Positions 11,522 to 23,230 are shown, numbered from the stretch's first letter. The stretch: DNA of 64,000 nucleotides from Begonia masoniana (GCA_022432975.1 CM039512.1:28567171-28631170), one strand, 5' to 3'. Numbers and translations are program-made. The notes: a model not told the origin generated them from the letters alone.

Positions 11522-12132
11522 TTCTTGTGATTGTTCACTTGATAATTTTCTGTGGTTTGAATATTCACTCGTTGTTCCGGTATGTTGTTAGACTGTGATA
11601 CAACAAGAAGAACAATGACTTGATGAGAATCTTCAGGTGTAGTCTCCTCCACCCGATTCTCTTGAATATTCACTTTTCGTGATTCAACACTCCCACTGAT
11701 CTGGCCATTCTCAATGAATCGAGCATTTCCAGACTCAACTATCCTCGTACTATGGTTTGGACAATAAAAGATGTACCCTTCTGCTGAACAACCCCAAACA
11801 TGGAGATGTCTTAAACTAGGTTTCCTTCCCGTCCACAGTTCATAAGGGGTCTTAGAAACTGCCTTACTAGGAACCCTATTCAACAGATACGCAGCAGTAT
11901 TTAAACTGTGCATCCACAACGATAAAGGTACAATACTTTTATTCACCATACTCCTAACCATTTCCATTAGAGTACGATTCCGCCTTTCAGCTACACCATT
12001 TTGTTGTGGCGTACCAGGCATTGTATACTGTGCACAAATGCCTCGACTTTCAAGAAACTTTGCAAATAGACCTTTACATTGTCCACTTTCATTGAATTTT
12101 CCGTAATATTCACCACCTCTATCAGACCTCAC
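11506..12132 (-). pseudogene. Copia-1 integrase, second duplicated copy and truncated C-terminus
   Basis: The frame starts inside a duplicated block and repeats the integrase core from RSDRGGEYYG through QQNGVAERRNR to LHVWG. It then continues into CSAEGYIFYCPN, where the usual stretch between the VWG motif and the later YFVGY-type motif is missing, so a deletion is inferred. The downstream variable linker ends before the reverse transcriptase frame. An integrase joins donor DNA to the host chromosome; this version is broken by the junction stop and unlikely to work. Confidence 0.75.
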
Positions 12133-12486
12133 AATCTAACCCCAAACATGGAGATGTCTTAAACTAGGTTTCCTTCCCGTCCACAGTTCATAAGGGGTCT
12201 TAGAAACTGCCTTACTAGGAACCCTATTCAACAGATACGCAGCAGTATTTAAACTGTGCATCCACAACGATAAAGGTACAATACTTTTATTCACCATACT
12301 CCTAACCATTTCCATTAGAGTACGATTCCGCCTTTCAGCTACACCATTTTGTTGTGGCGTACCAGGCATTGTATACTGTGCACAAATGCCTCGACTTTCA
12401 AGAAACTTTGCAAATAGACCTTTACATTGTCCACTTTCATTGAATTTTCCGTAATATTCACCACCTCTATCAGACCTCACAATCTT
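11791..12486 (-). repeat. 348-bp tandem duplication in copia-1 integrase
   Basis: Positions 11791-12138 and 12139-12486 are the same 348-base block in direct tandem, with essentially no differences. The length is 116 codons, so the frame is kept. The junction, read on the minus strand, creates a TAG stop directly after the HVWG motif. Confidence 0.92.
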
Positions 12487-12753
12487 TACTTTTCTATCTA
12501 ACTGTCTTTCCACCTCATTTATGAACGTTTCTAAAACATTCACAGATTGAGACTTTTCATGCAGTAGATACAAATAACCATAACGTGAGTAATCATCAAT
12601 AAATGTGATGAAATACCTTTCACCGTTCCAAGACGGAGCATCGAATGGACCACATATATCAGTGTGTATCAATTCTAACAGTCCATCACTTCTTGTGCCT
12701 TTAAATTTAGATATGTGTGTAGTTTGTTTACCTTTGATACAATCTATACACAC
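12136..12753 (-). pseudogene. Copia-1 integrase, first copy, ended by a junction stop
   Basis: This 205-codon frame begins at the zinc-binding end (CIDCIKGKQ) and holds the catalytic core: the first aspartate in ELIHTDICGPF, the second in RSDRGGEYY and the glutamate in QQNGVAERRNR. It stops after VWG at the duplication junction. The N-terminal HHCC half belongs to the neighbouring frame, separated by a stop near 12770. It catalyses strand transfer in intact relatives; here the polyprotein would end early. Confidence 0.82.
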
Positions 12754-12774
12754 ATCCCAGTCATTAAAATCTAA

Positions 12775-13554
12775 TTAAGGTAAAATATCACATTTCATTA
12801 ACCTCATTATCCTTTCTTTAGATATATGACCTAGTCTTTGATGCCACAAGAAGGCTGAACTCTCATTAAGTGCACTACGTTTAATACCAACATTATTGTC
12901 AACATGAAACAAAGATTCTATAAATTTAACATTGAGATTGAATCGATACAAACCATCCATTAAAATACCAGAACCATAATAGTATTTATGTTTGTACAAA
13001 ACAAATAAACCGTTCTCAATCTCAAAATTAAAACCATTACAATCCAACTTAGAAACAGAAACTAAATTCCTAGCACATTCAGGAACATAGAGACACTTTT
13101 CAAGATCCAAATGACAACCAGTATCCAGGATCAATCTATACGTCCCAATCCCTTCAATGCGAGCCTTCATTCTGTTTCCCATATATAAGAACTTTTCAGT
13201 TTCGTTTATGGGTTGGATCGAAAGAAATCCCTGCACAATATGAGACACATGAGTAGTAGCACCAGAATCTAACCACCAAGTATTATTAGGTACTTCCATA
13301 ATATTTGATTCAAAACATACTGAAACAAACAATGTACCTTTCTTTTCGAACCAGATTTTTCTTTTCGGGCATTCTTTCTTTAAGTGCCCAGTCTTATTAC
13401 AGAAGTAGCATCTAAGCTCCTTTCGGATATGCCCCTCATTCACATTTAATGGAGCTTTTCCCTTCTTCCGGTTCTTCTTACTTGGTCCTTTCTTGCTACC
13501 AGTTCCTTCATGCTGAAATGTCAAATTAATGGAGTGATCTTTTATTTTCTTCAA
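12775..13554 (-). pseudogene. Copia-1 gag C-terminus, protease and integrase N-terminus
   Basis: The 259-codon frame carries a CCHC zinc knuckle (CYFCNKTGHLKKEC) that binds element RNA in the particle. The aspartic protease active site is WWLDSGATTHVS, and the pre-integrase region ends with WHQRLGHIS, the histidine part of the integrase zinc finger. Intact relatives join this region to gag and integrase in one polyprotein. Here it is cut from both neighbours by stops or shifts. The zinc-knuckle and protease stretch closely matches the decayed copia at 17447-23417. Confidence 0.82.
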
Positions 13555-13582
13555 CCTCCTTTCTTCTTGAATAGTTCCATTT

Positions 13583-14119
13583 CTATTTTATGGTGTTGTA
13601 ATTCACCTGGAACTGACCAAATTCAAGAGGAAGAGAGTTGATGATGAATTGAACCAAGAATGATTCATTCACATCCATTCCTAATGACTTCAGCTTGGCA
13701 GCTAGATTCGCCATACATGTCACATGATCATGAATGGATTGCGACCAGTCAAACTTCTTGGTCGTCAACTCACTCATAAGATTTCCAACAACGGACTTAT
13801 CTATAATGTCCGATTGGGAGTATTCCTTAATGCTCAACATGAACTCCTTAGCGTTATCAGTCTTTGGCATTGATGGCTTAACATTTTCAGCTATCGTCAA
13901 CTTCATCAAGCTCAAACACAGCCGGTTAGACCGCTCCCAAGTCTCCATAATGGACTTGTTAGCTTCCGTACTGGTCTCATTAATGGCTGCCGGCTTGTCA
14001 CAAATTAATGCTACGTCTAAACACATTACACCCAATTGAAATTGGATTTGTTCAGACCAATCAGCATAATTTAAGCCGTTGAACTTGACCAAGTTGTTGC
14101 CAGAAGATAACACATTCAT
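13583..14119 (-). pseudogene. Copia-1 gag N-terminal part
   Basis: The 178-codon frame starts MNVLSSGNNLVKFNGLNYADW, the usual opening of copia gag (hydrophobic residues, then a YxxW motif). It continues through the helical core region (LQFIINSLP-like motif near its end). Gag forms the particle shell. A frame break at about 13560-13583 separates it from the zinc knuckle. The ATG at 14117-14119 follows an 0.8 kb leader and is the likely authentic start. Confidence 0.78.
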
Positions 14120-14920
14120 AAATGCTGCAAAACATACATGCTCATAGTTTAATACTTTGAGTAAACAATAATAGATTCAAACAAACAATAATTCATTTCT
14201 TAAATCACCTTTGGGCAAAATCTAAGAAATAATTTCAGCTATCAATAATGCTATCAAGATATACTTTAATAAACACATAAACATATTCAAATCAACATGC
14301 TCAACATCTTTGGATATATAATCATATCAATCTAATATGCATACATGTTTCTTTCATATTATCAATTACAAACATTGGTCCATCTTTGGATGACATTATA
14401 ATGTTGTAATCAAATAATGTCAAACGTTTTATTCAATCAATCATTAGCATCCTTTAATACAAAACGAATGATGTTTACACAATCGAATATTGATCCTTTC
14501 AAACTAGGTCACTTTGGTGACTAACAAGTTTCTTTTATATCAAATATTCAATTAAATGTAACGTTCCATAATTATCATTCATGAGAAAATAATTAAATGA
14601 TATTCAATTAAAATATTAAAATATTCACAATCATATACAACTGCTAACATACAATTGTAACATATAGCTGCCGTACAACTGTTAACAAAAAATATCTTTT
14701 CATTAACAAAATATTAACATACAACTGCCGATCATAAAAGAAAACGACCAGAAACTTTAATGACCACCGACGACCAGAAACAATAATCGATCGACGACCG
14801 GAAACTATAATCGGTCAAAACTTTCATGCAATAATCGAACTACGACCGGATACCATAATCGGTCAAACTTTCATATAATTCAATCAACACAAATGGTGAA
14901 AAAACACGTTATAGAACCTC
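14120..14920 (-). other. Copia-1 untranslated leader
   Basis: This AT-rich stretch lies between the primer site and gag. From 14740 to 14870 it holds several imperfect copies of a CGACCGGAAAC / ATAATCGGTC pair. No gene is visible. Confidence 0.7.
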
Positions 14921-14932
14921 GCTCTGATACCA
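14921..14932 (-). other. Copia-1 primer-binding site
   Basis: On the minus strand this is TGGTATCAGAGC, complementary to the 3' end of initiator methionine tRNA. It stands two bases inside the 5' LTR. Confidence 0.9.
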
Positions 14933-14934
14933 AT

Positions 14935-15468
14935 TGTAAGCAATATATAAAACTTTAATTTGCTATTTCAATACTTTAATCTCATTATAACATTGTTAAT
15001 TCAACCATTCTCTTGAATAAGCAAAAGACTATTATTTAATTTTTTACTAACCTTTCTCCATTGCTTAACTTTGATTTCTCTTCGGTGTTGCGGAATACTT
15101 TCGTCTCCTTAATCCTTTCTCTTTAATGTCTCTTCGATGATTTAGAGATTGAGTGAGATAGTTTGATTAAAGTGATCGTTAGAGAGATTAGACTTTGATT
15201 CTCTAATTAGGATGAAGAAGAAGACAACCATTCAAAAGGCAATCCTCCATACTTACCCTTTCACTTATGTCTCTTCATTCATACCCGTTCAATCATACCT
15301 CTTCAACTATAATGTATATTACTTTAATATGGTTAAGGAGAGGAAATTAAAACCCAATTAATCTTATTTCTTTTACACTCAACAATCATCACATTGAGTA
15401 CTTTAATATAAGATCAATGTAACTATAATTTACATGAGCCACAAATAGATTATTAAAATAATCTAACA
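14935..15468 (-). repeat. 5' LTR of copia-1
   Basis: It pairs with 8925-9459. On the minus strand it starts TGTTAG and ends CTTACA next to the primer site. Confidence 0.92.
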
Positions 15469-15473
15469 TGACC
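15469..15473. repeat. Target-site duplication (right) of copia-1
   Basis: TGACC is identical to 8920-8924. Confidence 0.9.
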
Positions 15474-15617
15474 GCCCCCTCTGCCCCTCGGCCTTCTGAA
15501 ACAAGAGAGAGCAACGCGTTGCTCTCTCTCTCGCGTCTACGGGCTGTCGCGCCCCACTCGGCAGGTCGGCTCTCTGAAACAGAGGAGAGCAACGTCTCTC
15601 TCTCTCTTTCTCGAGTC
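15474..15617 (+). repeat. Last two units of the tandem repeat in the Mutator-like element
   Basis: Units near 15498 and 15576 start GAAACA(G)AGAG and continue GAGCAACG plus a CT-rich run, as at 8732 and 8838. With the copia removed, the four units are spaced about 106, 110 and 78 bases. Confidence 0.6.
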
Positions 15618-15619
15618 GG

Positions 15620-15706
15620 AAAACTGTTCTGGTCTTTGATTTGGGTGGAGGAACTCTAGACGTCTCTTTGCTGAGCATTCACCAAGGTAACATCGAAGTT
15701 AAGGCA
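15620..15706 (+). pseudogene. Hsp70 nucleotide-binding-domain fragment
   Basis: Twenty-nine codons translate to an Hsp70 segment, including VFDLGGGTLDVSLLSI and ending GNIEVKA. This fits the Hsp70 family signature around the phosphate-binding loop of the ATPase domain ([DN]-x-G-G-G-T-x3-S-L-L). Nothing before or after continues the Hsp70 sequence. Upstream is the repeat array and downstream the terminal inverted repeat of the Mutator-like element. It is therefore a captured piece of a host chaperone gene, perhaps one exon part, and cannot act as a chaperone. Which Hsp70 paralogue it came from cannot be told from so short a piece. Confidence 0.82.
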
Positions 15707-15979
15707 CTAATGGCGATTCTCATATCGATGGAGAAGACGACGGTGTGGAGAAGGGATGGATGTTTCATACAGAAGAGGGGAGAGAGAGAGAGAAGAGGGA
15801 ATTATGGAAAAATGGTAGTTTGAAAATTTAAAGGAGAAGTATTAAATTTAACAGAAAAATTGACAAGAGGGGTTGAATTGCAAACGGTGTGAACGATAGG
15901 AGTTGATTGGGTCAAAAATAAATGTTAGGGGCTAATTGATCATTGACCCATACGCTGGGGGCTAAATTAAACTTTTCTC

Positions 15980-17229
15980 AAAAAAATCTCATGCAGGCTT
16001 GCAAGCTGTGATATATTAAATCTTAGAATTTATTCAAATCAAATTTACTTTGCTATACTATTTATTTTATTAGCGGTGCTAGATTTATTTTTTATTTTAC
16101 ACTATAATTTTAATTTTTTTTACATAACACTCGTTAATTAATATAAATAAAATATCATTTTAAATATTTATAATTTTTGTTAATTATTAAACCAATTTAA
16201 AAGTGACACTGAAGCGCCGGAAACATCACATGCAATTTATGTAAAACAAATAACATATTTATCATGACATGATATGACTGTTTTGCTCACAGAGCAATGT
16301 TGGAGGATCAATTTGGTAAAAAAAAATAATTGTGTTATTTGTTGTGTCCCATGTCAGAGGCTATCTTACACTTCACCTAAATTATTATCTTGTCTCTTCT
16401 CAAAATTATTAACCTTTCCTATTTCCTTGTGAGCTACCAAAATTGGTGTGACATTTTAGGAAATTTTAGCAACCACAATTTGTACAACAATTAAATACTC
16501 CTACATATCTCAAGAATACCCAGATAGAAAGAGAGATCCATATCTTTTACTTGTGAAAATAGAAATGTTCCCTAAAATAAACCCAAAGCAAAAAAAAAAA
16601 GAACATCCCGTGTGCCTTCTCCTTGTCATTCCTTAAATACATCATCAATCACAGAACATGCCTTTCAACCATTTTCACACTACCAATCACAATGCTCCAT
16701 CTCTCATCTTCTCCTCAACCTCTCTCCATTTTGAATATTTCCCAAGTCTTTTTTTTCACAAAGAATATCGATGTTTTTGAAACTCAGTAGTGTATGGTAG
16801 AATCGTCAATAAACATTCCAAGTTTTATGTAATGGCTGGTTTTGACATTTACATGCATAAAAGTAATTGAAATTAACTTGCTAACTCATTTTTACCAAAC
16901 TCAGGTGAGATTCATTTATTCTAAAAGAAAGAAATAGAGAAGTAGAGAACGTATGCAGTAATGGATAAGGAGAATAATCTGAAAATTATTAGTCATTATA
17001 GCAAATGTAATTTGGAAAGCAAAAAGTTTAGAAATAATTGGTGTTATTATAGTAGGTTCTTTTAGATTCTATAGATGATAATTATTTAAAGAGAAGTTAG
17101 TAGCATGTTAAGGACATTTAAACATTAAGAATTGTGGTGTAAGGGAGAGTCACAAATCTATTTAAAAATCCATTATTATTTAGCGATTTTCATTATGTTG
17201 TTTCTTTAAAAATATATAGAGAATCCTAT
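15980..17229. other. AT-rich stretch without a gene
   Basis: I see no supported open frame or structured element. It ends where a primer-binding-like site and a gypsy gag relic begin. Confidence 0.5.
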
Positions 17230-17446
17230 AAGTGGTATGAAAGCATTTTGATGGCTGGAAATAGAATTGAAGATTGTGTGCAACCTATGGAGGAAAAGTT
17301 AGGGTTTATTCAAAGAGTAATCCGCTGTGAATTTCAATCGATCAGAGGTGCATTGCAAAAGTTAGCGGGATAGAAGAGAAACTTAACATTGTGTTGGAAA
17401 AGCAGTAGCAATTGTCCATTTGACAAGAAGGATGACATTAAGGATG
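17230..17446 (+). pseudogene. Ty3/gypsy 5' end relic: primer site and gag start
   Basis: TGGTATGAAAGCA at 17234 resembles the tRNA-iMet primer site. The following frame has the gypsy gag opening pattern (a start near 17250, then IEEKLNIVLEKQ-like residues at about 17370-17405) with stops. It is cut by the copia LTR that begins at about 17447. The rest of this gypsy element may lie after 23417 but is not recognisable. Confidence 0.45.
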
Positions 17447-17817
17447 TGCTATTAGCAGTTTAAATTACAACTGTCATATGGTCTGGTTTTTCTCGCTTAT
17501 GGTTTGGTTTTTAATTTTCAATCTAGTTTTTTGATAGTTTATGTGAAAGAATCCGCCCACTCTTGCCCACTCACTTCTTTATTTATCTTCTTCATGGAAG
17601 AAGATGATATGCATAAAAGAAATTTAGAGAGACCAAAGCCAAGAGTCTCTTTCAGAAAGTACACCATCATGTTAAATTATTAAGGTTTAGAAAAAATTGT
17701 ACTCATCCCTCGTTTAGACATCAATGACAAGAGGTATTCCAATTTTTCCAAAATTGATCTAAATGCTTTAATTTTGATTGTAAAATATGTTTAGATCGCG
17801 TACAAAGTTTTTTAACA
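17447..17817 (+). repeat. 5' LTR of copia-2 (left edge approximate)
   Basis: The sequence from TGCTATTAGCAG to TTTTTTAACA is matched by the 3' copy from 22230, for example in CTAGTTTTTTGATAGTTT and the following CCCACT words. A primer-like site (TGATATCAAAGC) follows directly at about 17820-17831. Confidence 0.65.
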
Positions 17818-17879
17818 TTTGATATCAAAGCCATTAAAGCCTCTGTCTTGGTGTTTTGACGTCAGAGTTTGAAAATTTT

Positions 17880-20800
17880 AAAATTTTCAATATTCAGATT
17901 TTGTTGCTTTTAAAGCATGTTAATGTTACAAATCACTCGTAATCCTAATGTGAGTATTCTACAATTAAAATCATCAAAGTCAATGTCCAAAACAAAGAGA
18001 AATTGTTGGATTTCTATTCGGGTATCTGTTCGGGTCAAAATAGGTCAAAATGATATGTTGGTATTTGTGGTTGTAAAGCTCTTTATGAACATTGAAAACG
18101 TTCAAATCACTTTAGCATAATGGTCCTAAAGACTAAGATTGTTGTTGATATTCGTGGTTAGGTCGATCAACATAATGATGTTGTAGCATTACTGAAAGCT
18201 ATTAATAAGCAATATGAGACTTCAGATAAAGCACTTGCCAGTAACTTCATTATAAAATTTTAATTCTTAAAGCTCATAAGAGACATTGCAGCTAAACTTA
18301 AGACATTTAAGGTTGATATATTTGATTCGTTCCTTGTGCATTATATTTTGAACACTCTTCTACGACCATATGAACTGATTTCTTATAACACACATATGGT
18401 TAAATTGTCTATTAATGAATTATTGGCCATATGTGTTCAAGAGGAAGAAAGACTGATAATGGAGATGAGTGATAGTGTATTCATGATATGATGACTCATG
18501 GAAAGAAGAAGAATCAAGCCAAAAAGAATGAAAAAGTGAAAGATCAAAATCTAATCTAATGTGGTGAAATCAATAAAGAACCTAAATGTTTCTTTTGTGA
18601 TAAGAAGAGAGACAAAGAAAAATTCCAACTAAATTTTAAATTATGGCTTGAAAAGAAGGGTACACTAATATCATTTGTTTGTTATGAATCTAATATGCTT
18701 GATATTATTTATCACACGCGGTAGATTAATTTTTGTTTTACAATCCATATTTTGAATACATTGTAGAGTACGCGAAAACTTCATAAACTAGTGGGAATTA
18801 AACAATGCATCTATTCAGGAAGCAAGATGTGTTTCCCTGTAGAAGTTGTTCGAATATCGAGTTTAGTTCTTAGCAATGACTTTATTTTAACTTTAGAAAA
18901 GACTTTGTACATTCCTAGTTTCTCTAGGAACTTAATTTCAATTTCAAACTTGTACCTTTGCATTTTTCCTAGTTTTTAGAAACAAAATTTCAGTTTATTT
19001 TTTAAATATCATCTTATTGAAAATGATATATTGTTTGATCGTCTTTTTTCTATTGATTTTCAAATGATACCACTCACAATGCTATGCATATTGTTAGAAA
19101 TGAACATTCCTCTATCTTGTGACACTGAAAATTGGGGCATATCTCCCTACAGAAACTTAAGATATTAGTAAATCATAAATTATGTAGTATTTTAGATTTT
19201 TCTGATCTTGATACTTGTTCGGACTACAATAAGGGAAAGTAGACCAACAAGTCTAAGAAAAGTGCAAAGAGTAATTTAGAAATATTAGAGATCATACATA
19301 AAATATTTGTAGTCCGGTTGTTGAAACAAATGACTCAAATTATTTCATCTCATTTTATTGATGATTACTGACAATACATGTATCTCTACTTGTTTTAGAA
19401 TAAAAATTAACCATTATATGCCTTGTAGGTTTTCAAGGCAGAAGTAGAAAAATAATGTGGTAAACAAATCAAGATCCCGATGACTAATAGAGATGAAGAG
19501 TATTATGTAGATACACTAAGAATGGACAAGTCTCTGGTCTGTTTGATAGATATCTTCAAGAGCACAAAATTGTTGCTCAGTCCACCATGTCTGCTTCTCC
19601 GGATCAGAATGATATGATAGAAAGAAGAAATTAAATATTATTGAACATGGTGAGGAGTATACGGAGCACATTTAAACTTCCTAATTTCTTGTGGCATGAT
19701 GCTTTGAAGATGAGTGTATATATATTAAATCGAGTTGCAACAAAAGCTCTTGAAAAGCCACCATTTGAGTTATAGAAAGGTTGGAAACCGAGTTTGTGAT
19801 ATTTACGCATTTAGAGATGCCTGTCTGAAGTCAAAATTTATTACCTATAAGAAAAGAAACTAGACTCAAGGTCATTTAGTGACTATTTTATTAGATATGC
19901 TAAAAGGTTTAAGAAATATAGATTCTATTGTCCATCTCACAGCATTAGAGTTGTCGAAATAAGAAATGTAAAATTTCTTGAGAATCACTTGATTAATGAG
20001 AGTGATAGATGTCAAGATATTGTTTCTGAAACATATCACATTAATGTTCGATATTCTAATTCAAGTGAAAGATTGATTGTTGTTCATAACACTCTTCGAA
20101 TCCAAATTTAACAATCAATAAATAATATTCCATAAGTTGTTGATGATAATCCAGTTGAACAACAAATTTCTCAAGACAATGTTGGAACAACACTAGGGAG
20201 ATCTACTACAGAAAGAAAATTAATTATTCCTAGTAACTATGTAACATATATATAAGAATCAGATTATAATGTTAGAGCCGAAAATAATCCTGGCACGTTT
20301 TCACAAGCTATAAATTATAGTGAGTCAAATTTATGGTATAATGCTATGGAAGATCAAATGAATTATGTGAATTCTAACAGAGTCTAGGATCTTTTGAGTT
20401 GTCTGATCGTATAAAAGCTATTGGATGTAAATGATTCTTTAAAAATAAGAATGACTCATTGGCCAACATCGAAAGATATAAAGCAAGACTTGTTGTTAAT
20501 GAATTCACTCAAATTGAAGGTATCGATTACAAAGAGATTTTTTCTCCTATATCTAGAAAAGATTCTTTTCACATTATTATGACATTGATTGCATATTATA
20601 ATTTTGAGTTGAAACAAAGGATGTGAAAATGTCTTTTCTCTATGGAGCGCTAGAGTAAGAAGTTTACATGAAACTATTTAAAAGATTCTCTTCTAGTGAT
20701 GGTGAGCATTTATTATGCAAGTTTAAGAAATCCATATGCTGATTGAAACAAGCCTCTTGTAATAGTATTTGAAGTTTCATGATTTTCTCTATTTGTTCTG

Positions 20801-21960
20801 TTTTGTAAAAAATATCATGGATCAATGTACAAACCTAAAGGCTAGTGAGTAAAATATGTTTCTTAGTTCTATATGTAGATGATATTTTCCTTGCAATAAA
20901 TGATAAAAGTTTTTATTGCATGAAGTGAAACAATTTCTCTATAAAAAATTTGATATGAAGAACATGGATGATGCATCATATTCCAAGGTATCTTGGGTTT
21001 GTCTGAAAACACTTGTAAAAACAAAGTTTTATAGATTTTTCAAATGAAATATTGTTCACCTAGTAAAGCTCCAATTGTGAAGGGTCATAGGTTATATGAG
21101 AACTAGTGCCTAAGAATGATCTCAAGATGGAGAAAATGATTGACATTTCATATGCTTCTGTTGTTGGAAGCCTAATGTATGCTCAGACACGAGGTCTGAC
21201 ATTTCATTTGTCATTGGGATGTTAAGAAGATATCATATTAATCCAAGTAAAAACAACTAGATTGTTGCAAAAACAGTGTTGTTGTACCTTCAAGGAATCA
21301 AAACTACATCCTTATGGATAGAAGAACGAAGAGCTTGGATGTGATTGACTATTCTGATTCAGACTTTGCTGTTGTCATTGGGATGTTAGGAAGATATCAT
21401 TATAATCTAGGTAAAGACCACTAGATTGTTGTAAAGAAAGTGTTGTTGTACCTTCAAGGAATAAAAACTACATGCTTATGTATAGAAGAACGAAGAGCTT
21501 GGATGTGATTGACTATTTTGATGCAAACTTTGCTGGTTGTGTCGATTCATGGAAATCAATATCCGGATATATTTTTATGTTTACTGGTGTAGTTGTATCT
21601 TGGAGAATAGCAAAAAAGCACTTAATTGCTACATCCACTATGGAGGCTGAATTCATATCATGTTTTAAGGCTTCTTCACGTGATGTATGAATGAAAAGTT
21701 TTATTTCAGATATTAGGATTGTCGATTCTATTTCTAGGATATTGAAGATATATTTTGACAATTGAGTTGTAATTTTTTTGGCTAAAAGTAACAAAAGTGG
21801 TACTTGAAGTAAACACATCGACATTATGTATTTAATCATAAGGGCACGTGTTAAGGATGTTTCAGTGGTCATCAAACACATTATCACTGAATTGTTGATT
21901 GTCGATCTTTTGACTAAAAGCATGTCAATTTTAAAATTTAAAAATCATGTAGAGAGAATG
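17880..21960 (+). pseudogene. Copia-2 gag-pol relic
   Basis: Recognisable pieces in order are: a zinc-knuckle relic (KCFFCDKKRDKEK) near 18590, followed by LEKKGTLISFVCYES as in copia-1; a pre-integrase piece with LYIPSFSRNLISISNL (18791-18979); an integrase piece with [18 protein letters not shown] near 19650; reverse transcriptase pieces near 20430-21000, including a YVDDIFL-type motif at about 20872; and RNase H with CVDSWKS and IATSTMEAEFISC (21472-21690). Many stops and frameshifts interrupt all of them. Only fragments up to 72 codons remain open, so it is dead. Confidence 0.8.
21208..21536 (+). repeat. 164-bp tandem duplication in the copia-2 RNase H region
   Basis: A block starting TTGTCATTGGGATGTTA at 21208 recurs at 21372 with about 10% differences and includes the GAACGAAGAGCTTGGATGTG stretch both times. 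The second copy runs on into the rest of RNase H. Confidence 0.8.
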
Positions 21961-22422
21961 AGACTTGATTCCTTTATGTAATTTTTTGTTATAAGAACGA
22001 ATGTAGATTAACTCTTCTTGTGATATTTCTCATATTGATATTTTGAGAAATATACTTAAGTTTTGGACCTAGAATAAACATAAAGTTTATGGAAATAAAT
22101 AAAGAAACATAATGCGCTGTGATACATGGAAGAAAATTCTCAATTTTATTAACAGAATTTATTGCCATGATTCATGTATTGTGTTTATTTACTACAAAAA
22201 TTATATAAAACTCAGACCAAATGGAAGAATGTTGGCAGTATGAATTACAACTATCATATGATATGGTTTTTCTCATTGGTGGTTTAATTTCTCATTTATG
22301 ATCTAGTTTTTTGATAGTTTCAGTCAAGAAACCACCCACTTATGCCCTCTCAATTCTTTATTTATCTTCTTGATGGAATAAGATGATATGTATAAAAGAA
22401 ATTTAGAGAGAGAGGTCCCCTA

Positions 22423-22799
22423 TGTAACGACCCCTTTTCCTAGCAAGATATTGTCCGCTCTGGGGATTGGACCGTAGCCCAATATCCTCCCCTCAAGGCT
22501 TTGTTTGGCGAGAACTTCCCGGAAGGTCATCCAACCTGAAATTGCTTTCGCCGAAGCACTTTTAACTTCGGAGTTCTTATGGGATCCGTTGCCAATCGTG
22601 CTCCAAAATGCGTCTTGCTATGTTGGGAGGGTCTCTTTACATATGTTTCATTTCCACATACTTCCCCAAGCGATGTGGGATTGTGACGACCCCCTTTTTA
22701 CGACCCGTCACCTTCCGGTTCGCCCGCGCGGACGTACCGCCATCCGGGTTCCGATTCGTGCAACCATCGTACACATACTTGCACATTCGGGTCATCACA
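22423..22799 (-). repeat. TRIM-1 3' LTR
   Basis: 377 bp; pairs with 22868-23230. Confidence 0.9.
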
Positions 22800-22853
22800 A
22801 TCCCCCCCCCTCGGGGCAACGTCCTCGTTGGCCACATTTCCGGTTGGGTACAG

Positions 22854-22865
22854 GCTCTGATACCA
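22854..22865 (-). other. TRIM-1 primer-binding site
   Basis: TGGTATCAGAGC on the minus strand, two bases from the 5' LTR. Confidence 0.88.
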
Positions 22866-22867
22866 TT

Positions 22868-23230
22868 TGTAACGACCCATTTTCCTAGCAAGATATTGTC
22901 CGCTCTGGGGATTGGGCCGTAGCCCAATATCCTCCCCTCACGGCTTTGTTTGACAAGAACTTCCCGGAAGGTCACCCACCCTGAAATTGCTCTCGCCGAA
23001 ACACTTTTAACTTCGGAGTTCTTATGGGATCCGTTGCCAATCGTGCTCTAAAACGCGTCTTGCTATGTTGGGAGGGTCTTTTTACATATGTTTCATTTCC
23101 ACATACTTCCCCAAGCGATGTGGGATTGTGACGACCCGTCAACTTCCGATTCGCCCGCGCGGACGTACCGCCATCTGGGTTCCAGTTCGTGCAGCCATCG
23201 TACACATACTTGCACATTCGGGTCATCACA
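22868..23230 (-). repeat. TRIM-1 5' LTR
   Basis: 363 bp; lacks about 13 bases present in the other LTR near 22690. Confidence 0.9.

Larger units (their letters stand above)
8925..15468 (-). mobile_element. Copia-1: full-length Ty1/copia retrotransposon, 6544 bp
   Basis: The element has two LTRs of 535 and 534 bp differing by one indel and four substitutions, a perfect TGACC target duplication, a primer site complementary to tRNA-iMet and a polypurine tract. Genes run on the minus strand in copia order: gag, protease, integrase, reverse transcriptase, RNase H. LTR identity near 99% points to recent insertion. The copy looks non-autonomous: the integrase region carries a 348-bp tandem duplication with a stop at its junction plus an internal deletion, and gag and protease lie in separate open pieces. 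It is inserted in the repeat array of the Mutator-like element. Confidence 0.93.
8411..15979. mobile_element. Mutator-like element carrying gene fragments, split by a copia element
   Basis: The first bases (GAAAAAAGTTCAATTTAAC) and the complement of the last (GAGAAAAGTTTAATTTAGC) form inverted repeats. They continue through CGTATGGG and TCAAT for about 45 bases and, with a gap, to roughly 90. Long terminal inverted repeats of this kind are typical of Mutator-like elements. The flanks (8402-8410 and about 15979-15988) share AAAAAAAT, compatible with an approximate 9-bp target duplication but low in complexity. Without the copia at 8925-15468 and one copy of its 5-bp duplication, the element is about 1.0 kb. 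It holds four repeat units and an Hsp70 fragment, the Pack-MULE pattern. No transposase is present, so it is non-autonomous. Confidence 0.7.
22423..23230 (-). mobile_element. TRIM-1: complete miniature LTR retrotransposon, 808 bp
   Basis: Two LTRs (22423-22799 and 22868-23230), both reading TGTAACGACC to GGTCATCACA on the plus strand, enclose only 68 bases. That spacer holds, on the minus strand, a primer site TGGTATCAGAGC and a purine run beside the other LTR. A 5-bp target duplication, CCCTA, is present at 22418-22422 and 23231-23235. There is no coding capacity; several open frames across the LTRs have no domain and are chance. Such terminal-repeat retrotransposons in miniature rely on proteins of other elements. 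The LTRs differ by a few substitutions and a short deletion. It is inserted in the 3' LTR of copia-2. Confidence 0.92.
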
